This document shows positions 1-5,977 of a DNA stretch of 12,034 bases, in pieces. Below the pieces are notes generated by a model. It saw only the letters and a program-made list of their open reading frames with translations, made no database searches and was not told the DNA's origin. The number at the start of each line of letters is the position of its first letter. Position 1 is the first letter of the stretch. This DNA comes from JANXQE01 sp035651635 (lineage in GTDB: Bacteria; Verrucomicrobiota; Verrucomicrobiia; Limisphaerales; UBA8199). The stretch spans positions 1-12,034 of the forward strand of contig DASRFK010000215.1 in assembly GCA_035651635.1 (NCBI GenBank), given 5' to 3'. The translations under genes were made by a program, and so were the position numbers.

Positions 1-25
1 TACCGGCTTGGGCGTGGGCGTATGG

Positions 26-88
26 GGTTCGGAGTCCCGCCTTCAGGCGGCCCGGCGCCAAAACCGCCTAAAGGCGGGACTCCAAACC
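26..88. repeat. Nested 63-bp inverted repeat
   Basis: Two 25-nt arms (26-50 and 64-88) are reverse complements with only two mismatches by hand count, separated by a 13-nt loop. Each arm also contains its own smaller palindrome, CCGCCT facing AGGCGG across two bases, so the DNA could form either one long hairpin or two small ones. No T-run follows, so it is not an intrinsic terminator. Small reading frames across it are translations of the repeat and not genes. I take it to be a dispersed palindromic repeat of the kind common in this group, but only one copy is in the window. Confidence 0.75.
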
Positions 89-148
89 GAATTCTAAAAC
101 ACGCTCTTGATCTTCTGCCGCTTTTTTCGGCTCCCAGCCACGACCGAC

Positions 149-259
149 AGCGCGCGGACTTTGAGCCCGCAGCGACCTTCGAACTTGGTTGTGGCGAATG
201 CGAAACGTTGGTGTCAGGTGGTTGTCTGACGGTTGTTGCGGGCAGAATGCCCGCGCGCC
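149..259 (+). repeat. 111-bp element with hairpin ends, copy 1
   Basis: The left end is a GCGC box followed by a hairpin (GCGGACT, loop TTG, AGCCCGC; 154-170, one A-C mispair). The right end is GCGGGCA, loop GAA, TGCCCGC (238-254, perfect stem), followed by GCGCC (255-259). The right-end 23 bases (237-259) occur again exactly, inverted, at 5787-5809. The interior (171-237) aligns by eye with the reverse complement of the interior of 5787-5897 through blocks such as AGCGA, CGAAC, TGGC, ATGC and CAGG. The total length is 111 bp in both copies. The element ends 122 bp before the likely start of the first response-regulator gene. It looks like a small non-autonomous mobile repeat (REP- or MITE-like). 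No encoded protein is credible. Confidence 0.6.
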
Positions 260-381
260 GAATCGAATAGGGATTGCGCCTGCTAGCAAGTTCCGCCACA
301 CTAACGACATCGTGCACTGCCGGGCCACGGGTGCCACTCCATTGGGCGAGCCCTCCCGCAGTATTCGAGCTAAAGAATCGC

Positions 382-1068
382 ATGCCGCAGCCGAAAACAA
401 TGCCAGTTAAGGACAACCGCACCAGAATTCTCCTGGTCGATGACCATGCCGTCGTGCGCTACGGGATTGCTCAACTGATTAACCGTCAGGCTGATATGGT
501 CGTTTGTGGTGAAGAAGAAGATGCCGCCAAAGCCCTGACTGCCATCGATAAACTCAGTCCTGACCTGGTCATCGCGGATATCTCGCTCAAGGACAGCAGC
601 GGGCTGGAACTTATGCGCAATATCAAAGCGCAATTCACCAAGCTGCCGGTTTTGGTTGTCAGCGCGCACGATGAATCTATCTACGCTGAAGTCGCCTTCC
701 GCGCCGGTGCATTGGGGTACCTGATGAAAGAGGAAGCGCTGGAAAAAATCGTCACCGCCATCCGGCGCGTCCTGAGCGGAAATATTTACGTCAGCGAGGC
801 GCTGGGAGCTAAAATGTTGCAACAACAGGTCCGCGGTAAGACCGACCTGCAGGAATCGCCAGTTAAGAGCCTTAGTGACCGCGAGCTGGAGGTTTTTCAG
901 CTGATTGGCCAATGGAAAAAGACCAGCGAGATCGCCCAGGAACTGCACCTGAGCGTTAAGACCATCGAATACTATCGCGAGCAAATTAAGCACAAGCTCA
1001 ATTTGAAGAACTCAGCGGAATTGACCCAACACGCCACTGCCTGGGTCCAGCGCGAGCTTCCCACCTAA
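382..1068 (+). CDS. Response regulator, NarL/FixJ (LuxR-HTH) type
   Basis: A two-component response regulator of 228 residues: an N-terminal receiver domain and a C-terminal LuxR-type helix-turn-helix, acting as a cytoplasmic DNA-binding transcription factor. Receiver landmarks, numbered from this ATG, are the acidic pair in LLVDDH (D20/D21), the probable phospho-acceptor D66 in VIADIS, the switch Ser in VVSAHD and the conserved Lys in YLMKEE. The HTH begins near SDRELEVF and ends near KHKLNLKN. Its recognition helix reads SVKTIEYYREQIK, where most relatives have TVETHR, so DNA specificity may differ. The frame stays open upstream to a TTG at 274, but that extra 36 residues lacks family similarity and crosses spacer DNA. 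ATG 382 is preferred and ATG 400 is a close alternative; neither has a strong Shine-Dalgarno. No partner histidine kinase is in the window. The specific stimulus and targets cannot be read from the sequence. Confidence 0.93.
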   Translation: MPQPKTMPVKDNRTRILLVDDHAVVRYGIAQLINRQADMVVCGEEEDAAKALTAIDKLSPDLVIADISLKDSSGLELMRNIKAQFTKLPVLVVSAHDESIYAEVAFRAGALGYLMKEEALEKIVTAIRRVLSGNIYVSEALGAKMLQQQVRGKTDLQESPVKSLSDRELEVFQLIGQWKKTSEIAQELHLSVKTIEYYREQIKHKLNLKNSAELTQHATAWVQRELPT

Positions 1069-1417
1069 GCCCCTGGGAGCGCCAGCGTCCCGCCGTCGCG
1101 GTTCGGTACCTCGTGGCGACCCGTCCTCGCCGAGTGGTTCCCCCAATGCAAGCGCGGCGTTTCTGAGTGAGCCTTTGCTTTTGCGCAATCCCCCGCATCC
1201 GACCCTCGCAAACCCGCTAAGCCAAGCGGCAGATGTTCAGGTCTCAGTAATTAAGAATTAAAAATTAAGAACTAAGAATTATCCAGGGGTTTCCCTTGGG
1301 CCGTCCTGCGGTCTTTCACCTGGAATCTAATCGTGATTGGCCCCGATTGTGACTCTCACTAATTGCTCCTACGTTGCTCGTGCGAAGACGCGGTCGCGAA
1401 CCGAAGATAACCACTGA
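1069..1417. other. Intergenic spacer between the two regulators
   Basis: This 349-bp gap has no convincing gene. Right after the stop codon lies a short imperfect hairpin (GGGA-CGC facing GCG-TCCC, 1075-1091) with no T-run, and a weaker GTCGC/GCGAC pair (1095-1120). The middle holds the AT-rich heptad array at 1249-1283, which stands out from its GC-rich surroundings. A promoter for the downstream regulator must lie here if that gene is transcribed separately. I could not identify convincing -35/-10 boxes by eye. Confidence 0.6.
1249..1283. repeat. Heptanucleotide array, consensus AATTAAG (5 units)
   Basis: Five consecutive 7-bp units start at 1249, 1256, 1263, 1270 and 1277. Units 1 and 3 are exactly AATTAAG; unit 2 ends in A, unit 4 has C at position 3, and unit 5 diverges at its last two bases. 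The array is strikingly AT-rich against its flanks. It has no coding content. Short heptameric tandem arrays are a known type of bacterial intergenic repeat (for example the STRR elements of cyanobacteria). Whether this one belongs to a genome-wide family cannot be told from one locus. Confidence 0.7.
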
Positions 1418-2245
1418 ATGAAAACGATTTTGGAAACGACGCAAAAGTCCAAGGCTTCACCCGCGACCATGCCAGCCAGGCTTGGCTCGGTTGGCTTGGG
1501 CAGCCCCGCTTTGACCAAGACACTTTCCTCGCCCCAGCTCACCCTTGCCGGTCGTGGATCCCGCAACCCGATCCGCATCCTGATCGCCGATGATCATCCG
1601 GTCGTGCGCAAAGGTCTTAGCTCTTGTCTGGCCCAGGCCAGCAATTTGCTCATCGTGGGCGAGGCTTGGGATGGACAGGATGTTTTGCGCAAAGCCAAGC
1701 AGCTCTGTCCCGACGTCCTGCTGATGGATATCGATATGCCGCTACTGAACGGATTGACTGCGGCCGACCTTCTCCGCAAGGAAAACCCTTCCATTAAGGT
1801 CTTGATCCTCTCGATGCACAACGATTCGGATTTCGTCATGCGGATTCTCCAATCCGGCGCCCGGGGCTATGTTCTCAAGCAGGCGCCTACCGACGAGTTG
1901 ATCAAGGCCATCGAAACGATTCATGCGGGTGAGACCTATTTCAGCTCGGACGTCGCCAGGCTTGCGCTGAACCAGTTTGTCCGCGGCCCGGGTGAAGGGC
2001 CGCACGCCGGTCAGATCAGTGCCCGGGAACGCGAGGTGCTCATCGCGATTGCCGAGGGCTTGAGCAACAAGGAAATCGCCTGTCGCCTGGGTGTGGGCGT
2101 CCGCACCGTGGAGACTCACCGCGAGCGAATCATGCGTAAGCTCAACATCCACAGCATCGCCGGCTTGACCAAGTTTGCGATCGTTAAAGGCCTGATCCCA
2201 TTGCAACGCGACCTCCCGGTCAGCGCGCAAAGCGCGGCATCGTAG
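1418..2245 (+). CDS. Response regulator, NarL/FixJ type, N-terminal extension
   Basis: A 275-residue response regulator with a receiver (about residues 52-170) and a LuxR-type HTH (about 205-262). Visible landmarks are D58/D59 in IADDHP, phospho-acceptor D104 in LLMDIDMP, Ser in LILSMHND, Lys in YVLKQAP, and an HTH running from SAREREVL through GLSNKEIA and TVETHRERIMRKLN, all close to the family consensus. The first 50 or so residues form an unusual Ser/Thr/Pro/Leu-rich tail without recognisable domain. The ATG at 1418 is the first good start, but no strong Shine-Dalgarno precedes it, and a shorter protein starting at a non-ATG codon nearer the receiver is possible. It is not a duplicate of the preceding regulator: the receiver and HTH sequences differ widely. 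There is no cognate kinase nearby, so it is an orphan in this window. Confidence 0.94.
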   Translation: MKTILETTQKSKASPATMPARLGSVGLGSPALTKTLSSPQLTLAGRGSRNPIRILIADDHPVVRKGLSSCLAQASNLLIVGEAWDGQDVLRKAKQLCPDVLLMDIDMPLLNGLTAADLLRKENPSIKVLILSMHNDSDFVMRILQSGARGYVLKQAPTDELIKAIETIHAGETYFSSDVARLALNQFVRGPGEGPHAGQISAREREVLIAIAEGLSNKEIACRLGVGVRTVETHRERIMRKLNIHSIAGLTKFAIVKGLIPLQRDLPVSAQSAAS

Positions 2246-2264
2246 GAACAGAAGCGACGGAGCG

Positions 2265-2281
2265 CCGAGTTGCACTCGGCT
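2265..2281. repeat. Hairpin GCCGAGT-TGC-ACTCGGC
   Basis: A perfect 7-bp stem closes a 3-nt loop. It begins 20 bp after the stop codon of the second response regulator. No T-run follows, so it is not a classical intrinsic terminator, although it could stabilise the 3' end of that mRNA. Its stem and loop sizes match the hairpins at the ends of the 111-bp elements, but its sequence is different. Confidence 0.65.
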
Positions 2282-2394
2282 TCGAGTTTCGCTGACCCCA
2301 GGCGGACCTTGGTCCTTAGGCTTTCTCGTGAATTCCAAGCCGATGGGAAATCGTCGCTCCGAAGGAATCGAGACTTTTGTAGCAGGTTCAGGGA

Positions 2395-2411
2395 GCCGAC
2401 TGAAAGCCGGC
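2395..2411. repeat. Hairpin GCCGACT-GAA-AGCCGGC
   Basis: A 7-bp stem with one A-C mispair around a GAA loop. The loop is the same as in the hairpin at 238-254. It is followed immediately by GACCGG. There is no T-run. It is probably part of the dispersed palindrome population of this spacer. Confidence 0.5.
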
Positions 2412-2420
2412 GACCGGACT

Positions 2421-2442
2421 GCCTGGAAAGCATGGGCCAGGC
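2421..2442. repeat. Hairpin GCCTGG-N10-CCAGGC
   Basis: A perfect 6-bp stem with a 10-nt loop, 9 bp after the preceding hairpin. Alone it would be unremarkable. It is listed because it is part of a run of adjacent palindromes. Confidence 0.4.
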
Positions 2443-2447
2443 GTAAT

Positions 2448-2460
2448 CCGTCAGTGACGG
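2448..2460. repeat. 13-bp palindrome CCGTCA-G-TGACGG
   Basis: A perfect odd palindrome, which as a hairpin is a 5-bp stem with a 3-nt AGT loop. It could equally be a protein-binding half-site pair. It lies about 160 bp upstream of the uvrA start. Confidence 0.45.
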
Positions 2461-2471
2461 CAGGGCTTTGA

Positions 2472-2520
2472 GTCGGTGCGACGCTTTTTCCGTTGCGGGC
2501 GGGAAAAAGTGCGAACCGAC
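2472..2520. repeat. 49-bp interrupted inverted repeat
   Basis: The outer arms GTCGGT (2472-2477) and ACCGAC (2515-2520) and the inner arms CTTTTTCC (2484-2491) and GGAAAAAG (2502-2509) pair perfectly, with a small asymmetric internal loop between them and a 10-nt apical loop. It is the longest stem in this spacer and ends 100 bp before uvrA. It does not resemble a terminator on the + strand because the T-run lies inside the stem. A regulatory RNA structure in the uvrA leader, or a dispersed repeat, are both possible. Confidence 0.55.
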
Positions 2521-2620
2521 CCCAGCGCCCCGCCGTGACAGCCAAGCTTCAGTTCTCCTTTTCTTCACTTGGTACCTGGGTTAAGTTGTGGACTTGTTTT
2601 GATTCGAGAAATCCAGGTCC

Positions 2621-5600
2621 GTGAGCAAAGCATTTATCAGGATAGGCGGTGCGCGTGAGCACAATTTAAAGAACCTCACGCTGAGTATACCGCGTGATAA
2701 GTTAGTGGTTATCACGGGGTTAAGCGGCTCGGGGAAGTCTTCCCTGGCATTCGATACCATCTACGCCGAAGGCCAGCGCAAGTATGTCGAGTCGCTCTCG
2801 GCGTACGCGCGCCAATTCCTGGATCAGATGCAAAAACCGGAGGTGGACTTCATCGAAGGTCTCTCTCCAGCGATTGCCATCGAGCAGCGCAGTTCGGGCT
2901 CCAGCCCTCGTTCGATTATCGCTACCACGACTGAAGTCTATGATTATTTGCGGCTGCTGTACGCTCATGTCGGCCAGCCTTATTGTCCGGATACCGGCGT
3001 CCCTATTGTTCGGCAGACGACCAGTGATATCGTGGACCGGATTCTTGCCTTGCCCTCGCGCTCCCGTGTGATGTTGCTGGCGCCGGTAATCCGGGACGAA
3101 CGCGGCGAATTCCGTGATGTCATCGAGCGTCTCTCCCGCGAGGGATTTGTCCGCGCCCGGGTGGATGGTGAATTGGTCGAACTGGCCAATGGCGTGCGCG
3201 TCAAACTCGATCCGAAGCAAAAACACACGATCGAGGCGGTAGTGGATCGCCTGGTGATTGATGAACGCATCCGGGTTCGGCTCAGTGATTCGGTTGAGAC
3301 GGCGTTGAAATGGGGCGGGGGAATTCTCCTGACCTTGCACCAGCTGCCCGAGCCTCAGGGCAAAGCCGCGCTTCCGACCTCCGGCGTCGACCCAGGAGCC
3401 GCGCCGCCGGTCGTGGCGCCCAACCGTGGCGCTGTCTGGGTCGAGACTCTCCATTCCAACCGTAATCTGAGTCCGGCAACTGGAAAATCCTACGAACCGC
3501 TGACCCCAAAGCATTTTTCTTTTAACGCACCGATGGGCGCGTGCCCGGTTTGCCATGGTCTTGGCCAGAAAATGGTTTTTGACGAGAGCCTGATTGTGCC
3601 CGACGCGGAGCGCTCGCTGGAGGGAGGGGCGGTTTTGCCGTGGCGTCGTGGAGGCAAACGGATGGTGGTGTATTACAAGGCGATGCTGCGCAGTCTGGCT
3701 GCTCACTACCAGCAAAGTATGGACACGCCGTACAAAGATCTGCCGAAGGCATTTCAGCAGGTGTTGGTCCGCGGCTCCGGCGCTGCGGAAATTGAGTTCA
3801 GTTTCTGGCGCGCCGGCAAAATGAGCAAGGTCTCCCGGCCGTTCGAGGGCGTGATTCCGAACCTCCAACGTTTGTACCAGGAGAGCGAAAGTGAATTCAC
3901 GCGGAATCGGCTAAAGGGATTCATGAGCCCGCAGTTCTGTGATGCTTGCAATGGCCAGCGGCTTAAACCCGAGATTCTGGCGGTAAGGCTTGGCGGTCCG
4001 GCACCCGCCCGGAACGGCACGTCCGAGAGCCCCGCCGCTCCCGACCAGGCCGGTCCTCCTGATCCCTCAGCGGAAACCACATTCACGGGAGCTGCGGAGG
4101 CAGTTGCTTGTACGGACGGCGCTCCGCCAAAACTCCCCGGCCTTTCCATTATGGACGTGTGCGCTCTCTCAGTGGAGAGAGCCGACGAGTTTTTCCTGAA
4201 TCTCAGACTCACGTCCTATCAGGAGAAAATCGCTCACGATATCATAAAAGAAATCCGGGCGCGGCTCGGATTTCTGAAGAATGTCGGCTTGGGTTATCTA
4301 ACGCTGAATCGAGAGAGCGGCACGCTCAGCGGCGGCGAAGCGCAGCGTATCCGCCTGGCAACCCAAATCGGGGCCGGGTTGGTGGGCGTGCTTTATATCC
4401 TGGACGAGCCCAGCATTGGGTTGCATCAGCGGGACAACGACCGACTGCTGGTGACGCTGCAAGGCTTGCGCGACCTCGGCAACTCGGTCCTCGTCGTCGA
4501 GCATGATGCCGATACGATTCGCCATGCCGATTATATTCTGGACCTCGGTCCTGGGGCCGGAGTGCGGGGCGGCGAATTAGTTGCCGCGGGCACCTTGCCC
4601 GAACTGCTGGCTCACCCGCAGTCGCTCACGGCTAAATACCTGACCGGTGAGCTTTCCATTCCCCTCCCCAAACAGCGCGTCAAACCGTCGGCCGACCGGG
4701 GCTGGCTCGAGGTGCTTGGCGCCAGGGAAAATAATCTCAAGAATATCGATGCCCGGATTCCCCTGGGGACCCTGACGTGCGTCACTGGCGTCAGCGGGTC
4801 CGGCAAAAGCACGCTCGTCGATGATATTCTGCGGCGCGCTCTATTTCGCAAATTCTTCGGGTCCAAAGAGCGTCCCGGCCAGCACCGGGTGCTCAAAGGC
4901 TTTGAGCAGTTAGACAAAGTCATCGTCATCGATCAGACCCCGATTGGACGCACCCCGCGCAGCAACCCCGCCACCTACACCGGCATGTTCACGCATATCC
5001 GCGACCTCTTTTCGCGATTGCCGGCCGCCAAAATCCGCGGGTACGAGTCTGGCCGGTTCAGTTTCAACGTCAAAGGTGGCCGGTGTGAAAAGTGCCAGGG
5101 CGATGGCCTGATTCGGATCGAGATGAATTTTTTGCCGCCGGTGTACGTGACCTGCGAAGCTTGCAACGGCCGCCGCTACAATCGTGAAACCCTCGAAATC
5201 AATTACAAAGGCAAAAACATTGCCGACGTCCTCGATATGACGGTCGACGAGGCCGTCACTTTTTTTCGCGCCGTCCCGCAAATTTACGAGCCGTTATTGA
5301 CCCTGGCCGAGGTAGGCCTCGGGTACATTGGACTGGGCCAATCGGGCACCACGCTGAGCGGAGGCGAAGCGCAACGTGTCAAACTGGCGGCCGAACTGAG
5401 CCGCAAAGCCACCGGCCACACCCTTTATATCCTGGACGAGCCAACCACCGGCTTGCATTTCCATGACGTCGCCAAACTCCTCGAGGTCTTAATGAAACTT
5501 CGAGCTTCAGGCAACACCTTGCTGGTCATTGAGCATAACCTGGACGTAATCAAAACTGCCGATTGGATTCTTGATCTCGGCCCGGAAGGTGGAGAGGGCG

Positions 5601-5716
5601 GGGGTGTTATTGTGGCACAAGGCACCCCTGAAACGGTGGCGCAATCGCCCCTCAGCCATACGGGCGCGTATCTGCGCGAGGTGCTCGAGAGGGAGCGGGG
5701 AGCTGTACCGGGTTAG
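2621..5716 (+). CDS. uvrA: Excinuclease ABC subunit UvrA
   Basis: UvrA is the damage-sensing ATPase of nucleotide excision repair: it dimerises, scans DNA and loads UvrB at lesions. At 1031 residues it is longer than the usual 940 or so. Two ABC modules are intact: Walker A at 33-41 (GLSGSGKSS), signature LSGGEAQR at 569-576 and Walker B ending D595-E596; then Walker A at 723-730, signature at 912-919 and Walker B ending D939-E940. The UvrB-binding region (about 130-240) is present, so this is a standard rather than class II UvrA. Zinc ligand pairs CPVC (308-311) with CDAC (440-443), and CEKC (822-825) with CEAC (845-848), are kept. The additional module typical of UvrA is not: CPDH is CPDT (122-125), and the expected CPxC is replaced around 283-288. 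A Pro/Ala-rich insert lies near 457-507 and a smaller one near 241-272. The start is GTG, since MSKAFIRIGGAREHNLKN aligns with family N-termini. The gene appears monocistronic, with long spacers on both sides. Confidence 0.98.
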   Translation: MSKAFIRIGGAREHNLKNLTLSIPRDKLVVITGLSGSGKSSLAFDTIYAEGQRKYVESLSAYARQFLDQMQKPEVDFIEGLSPAIAIEQRSSGSSPRSIIATTTEVYDYLRLLYAHVGQPYCPDTGVPIVRQTTSDIVDRILALPSRSRVMLLAPVIRDERGEFRDVIERLSREGFVRARVDGELVELANGVRVKLDPKQKHTIEAVVDRLVIDERIRVRLSDSVETALKWGGGILLTLHQLPEPQGKAALPTSGVDPGAAPPVVAPNRGAVWVETLHSNRNLSPATGKSYEPLTPKHFSFNAPMGACPVCHGLGQKMVFDESLIVPDAERSLEGGAVLPWRRGGKRMVVYYKAMLRSLAAHYQQSMDTPYKDLPKAFQQVLVRGSGAAEIEFSFWRAGKMSKVSRPFEGVIPNLQRLYQESESEFTRNRLKGFMSPQFCDACNGQRLKPEILAVRLGGPAPARNGTSESPAAPDQAGPPDPSAETTFTGAAEAVACTDGAPPKLPGLSIMDVCALSVERADEFFLNLRLTSYQEKIAHDIIKEIRARLGFLKNVGLGYLTLNRESGTLSGGEAQRIRLATQIGAGLVGVLYILDEPSIGLHQRDNDRLLVTLQGLRDLGNSVLVVEHDADTIRHADYILDLGPGAGVRGGELVAAGTLPELLAHPQSLTAKYLTGELSIPLPKQRVKPSADRGWLEVLGARENNLKNIDARIPLGTLTCVTGVSGSGKSTLVDDILRRALFRKFFGSKERPGQHRVLKGFEQLDKVIVIDQTPIGRTPRSNPATYTGMFTHIRDLFSRLPAAKIRGYESGRFSFNVKGGRCEKCQGDGLIRIEMNFLPPVYVTCEACNGRRYNRETLEINYKGKNIADVLDMTVDEAVTFFRAVPQIYEPLLTLAEVGLGYIGLGQSGTTLSGGEAQRVKLAAELSRKATGHTLYILDEPTTGLHFHDVAKLLEVLMKLRASGNTLLVIEHNLDVIKTADWILDLGPEGGEGGGVIVAQGTPETVAQSPLSHTGAYLREVLERERGAVPG

Positions 5717-5742
5717 TTAGAATTCGGGTGCCGGAGGGCGAC

Positions 5743-5777
5743 AAATCCGAAACCCGAAACCCGAAGGCCGAAATCCG
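5743..5777. repeat. Heptanucleotide array, consensus AAACCCG (5 units)
   Basis: Five consecutive 7-bp units start at 5743, 5750, 5757, 5764 and 5771. Units 2 and 3 are exactly AAACCCG, units 1 and 5 are AAATCCG, and unit 4 is AAGGCCG. A further degenerate unit may follow at 5778. It has the same unit length and unit number as the array at 1249-1283 but a different sequence. It begins 26 bp after the uvrA stop codon and ends 9 bp before the hairpin-ended element. Confidence 0.7.
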
Positions 5778-5786
5778 AATCAGAGC

Positions 5787-5897
5787 GGCGCGCGGGCATT
5801 CTGCCCGCAGAAATAAACAAAACGGCCTGGCGCCAGATCTTCTGCATGGGCCAGCTTCGGTTCGTGGATCGCTGCGGACAACGGATGTCCGCGCGCC
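5787..5897 (-). repeat. 111-bp element with hairpin ends, copy 2 (inverted)
   Basis: The left end is GGCGC plus hairpin GCGGGCA, loop TTC, TGCCCGC (5792-5808), which is the exact reverse complement of 237-259. The right end is hairpin GCGGACA, loop ACGGA, TGTCCGC (5874-5892), then GCGCC (5893-5897). Read on the minus strand, it aligns end to end with 149-259 and has the same total length. The loop and stem base changes between copies preserve pairing (for example the A-T closing pair in one is T-A in the other). The interior includes the palindrome CTGGCGCCAG (5827-5836), which copy 1 lacks. It lies 80 bp upstream of the YchF-like start codon. Confidence 0.6.
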
Positions 5898-5977
5898 GGC
5901 ACGCGCCTTTTGGCGATTGTTTATCCGGGGCGCGCCGTCCATCATGGCGCAAACATTTTTAGTCGATCAATTTAGGA

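Larger units (their letters stand above)
2246..2620. other. Palindrome-dense spacer upstream of uvrA
   Basis: This 375-bp gap holds five hairpin-forming sequences in a row (2265-2281, 2395-2411, 2421-2442, 2448-2460, 2472-2520), listed separately, plus a small GGACC/GGTCC palindrome at 2302-2313. Long antisense reading frames cross it but continue as shadows into neighbouring genes. The last 80 or so bases before uvrA are AT-richer and are the likely promoter region. I saw no confident -35/-10 pair and no recognisable LexA (SOS) box. Confidence 0.6.
5717..5977. other. Repeat-filled spacer between uvrA and the YchF-like gene
   Basis: This 261-bp gap holds the heptad array at 5743-5777 and the 111-bp hairpin-ended element at 5787-5897, placed almost end to end. 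The remaining 80 bp before the next ATG should contain the promoter. I could not assign its boxes. No clear intrinsic terminator follows uvrA. Short reading frames across the spacer are translations of repeats and are not credible genes. Confidence 0.65.

Noticed and set aside
274..381. TTG-initiated extension of the first response regulator
   Set aside because: The added 36 residues show no receiver similarity and lie in repeat-rich spacer; ATG 382 gives a normal-length regulator.
1337..1365. TTGGCC-N17-TAATTG as a promoter for the second response regulator
   Set aside because: Only about half the positions match sigma-70 boxes; such matches are expected by chance in this length.
2265..2520. 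CRISPR-like array
   Set aside because: The palindromes differ in sequence, length and spacing; there is no identical direct repeat with uniform spacers and no cas gene.
1742..2545. A 267-codon open frame on the minus strand across the second response regulator and the spacer
   Set aside because: It is antisense to a strongly supported receiver/HTH gene, with Arg/Gly/Ala-rich content typical of shadow frames in GC-rich DNA and no recognisable domain.
2720..3868. A 382-codon open frame on the minus strand inside uvrA
   Set aside because: It is wholly antisense to conserved UvrA coding sequence and shows no family motif; codon-position bias explains its length.
5787..5897. Intrinsic terminators for uvrA at the two hairpins
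   Set aside because: Neither hairpin is followed by a T-run, and both belong to a repeat also found upstream of the first regulator.
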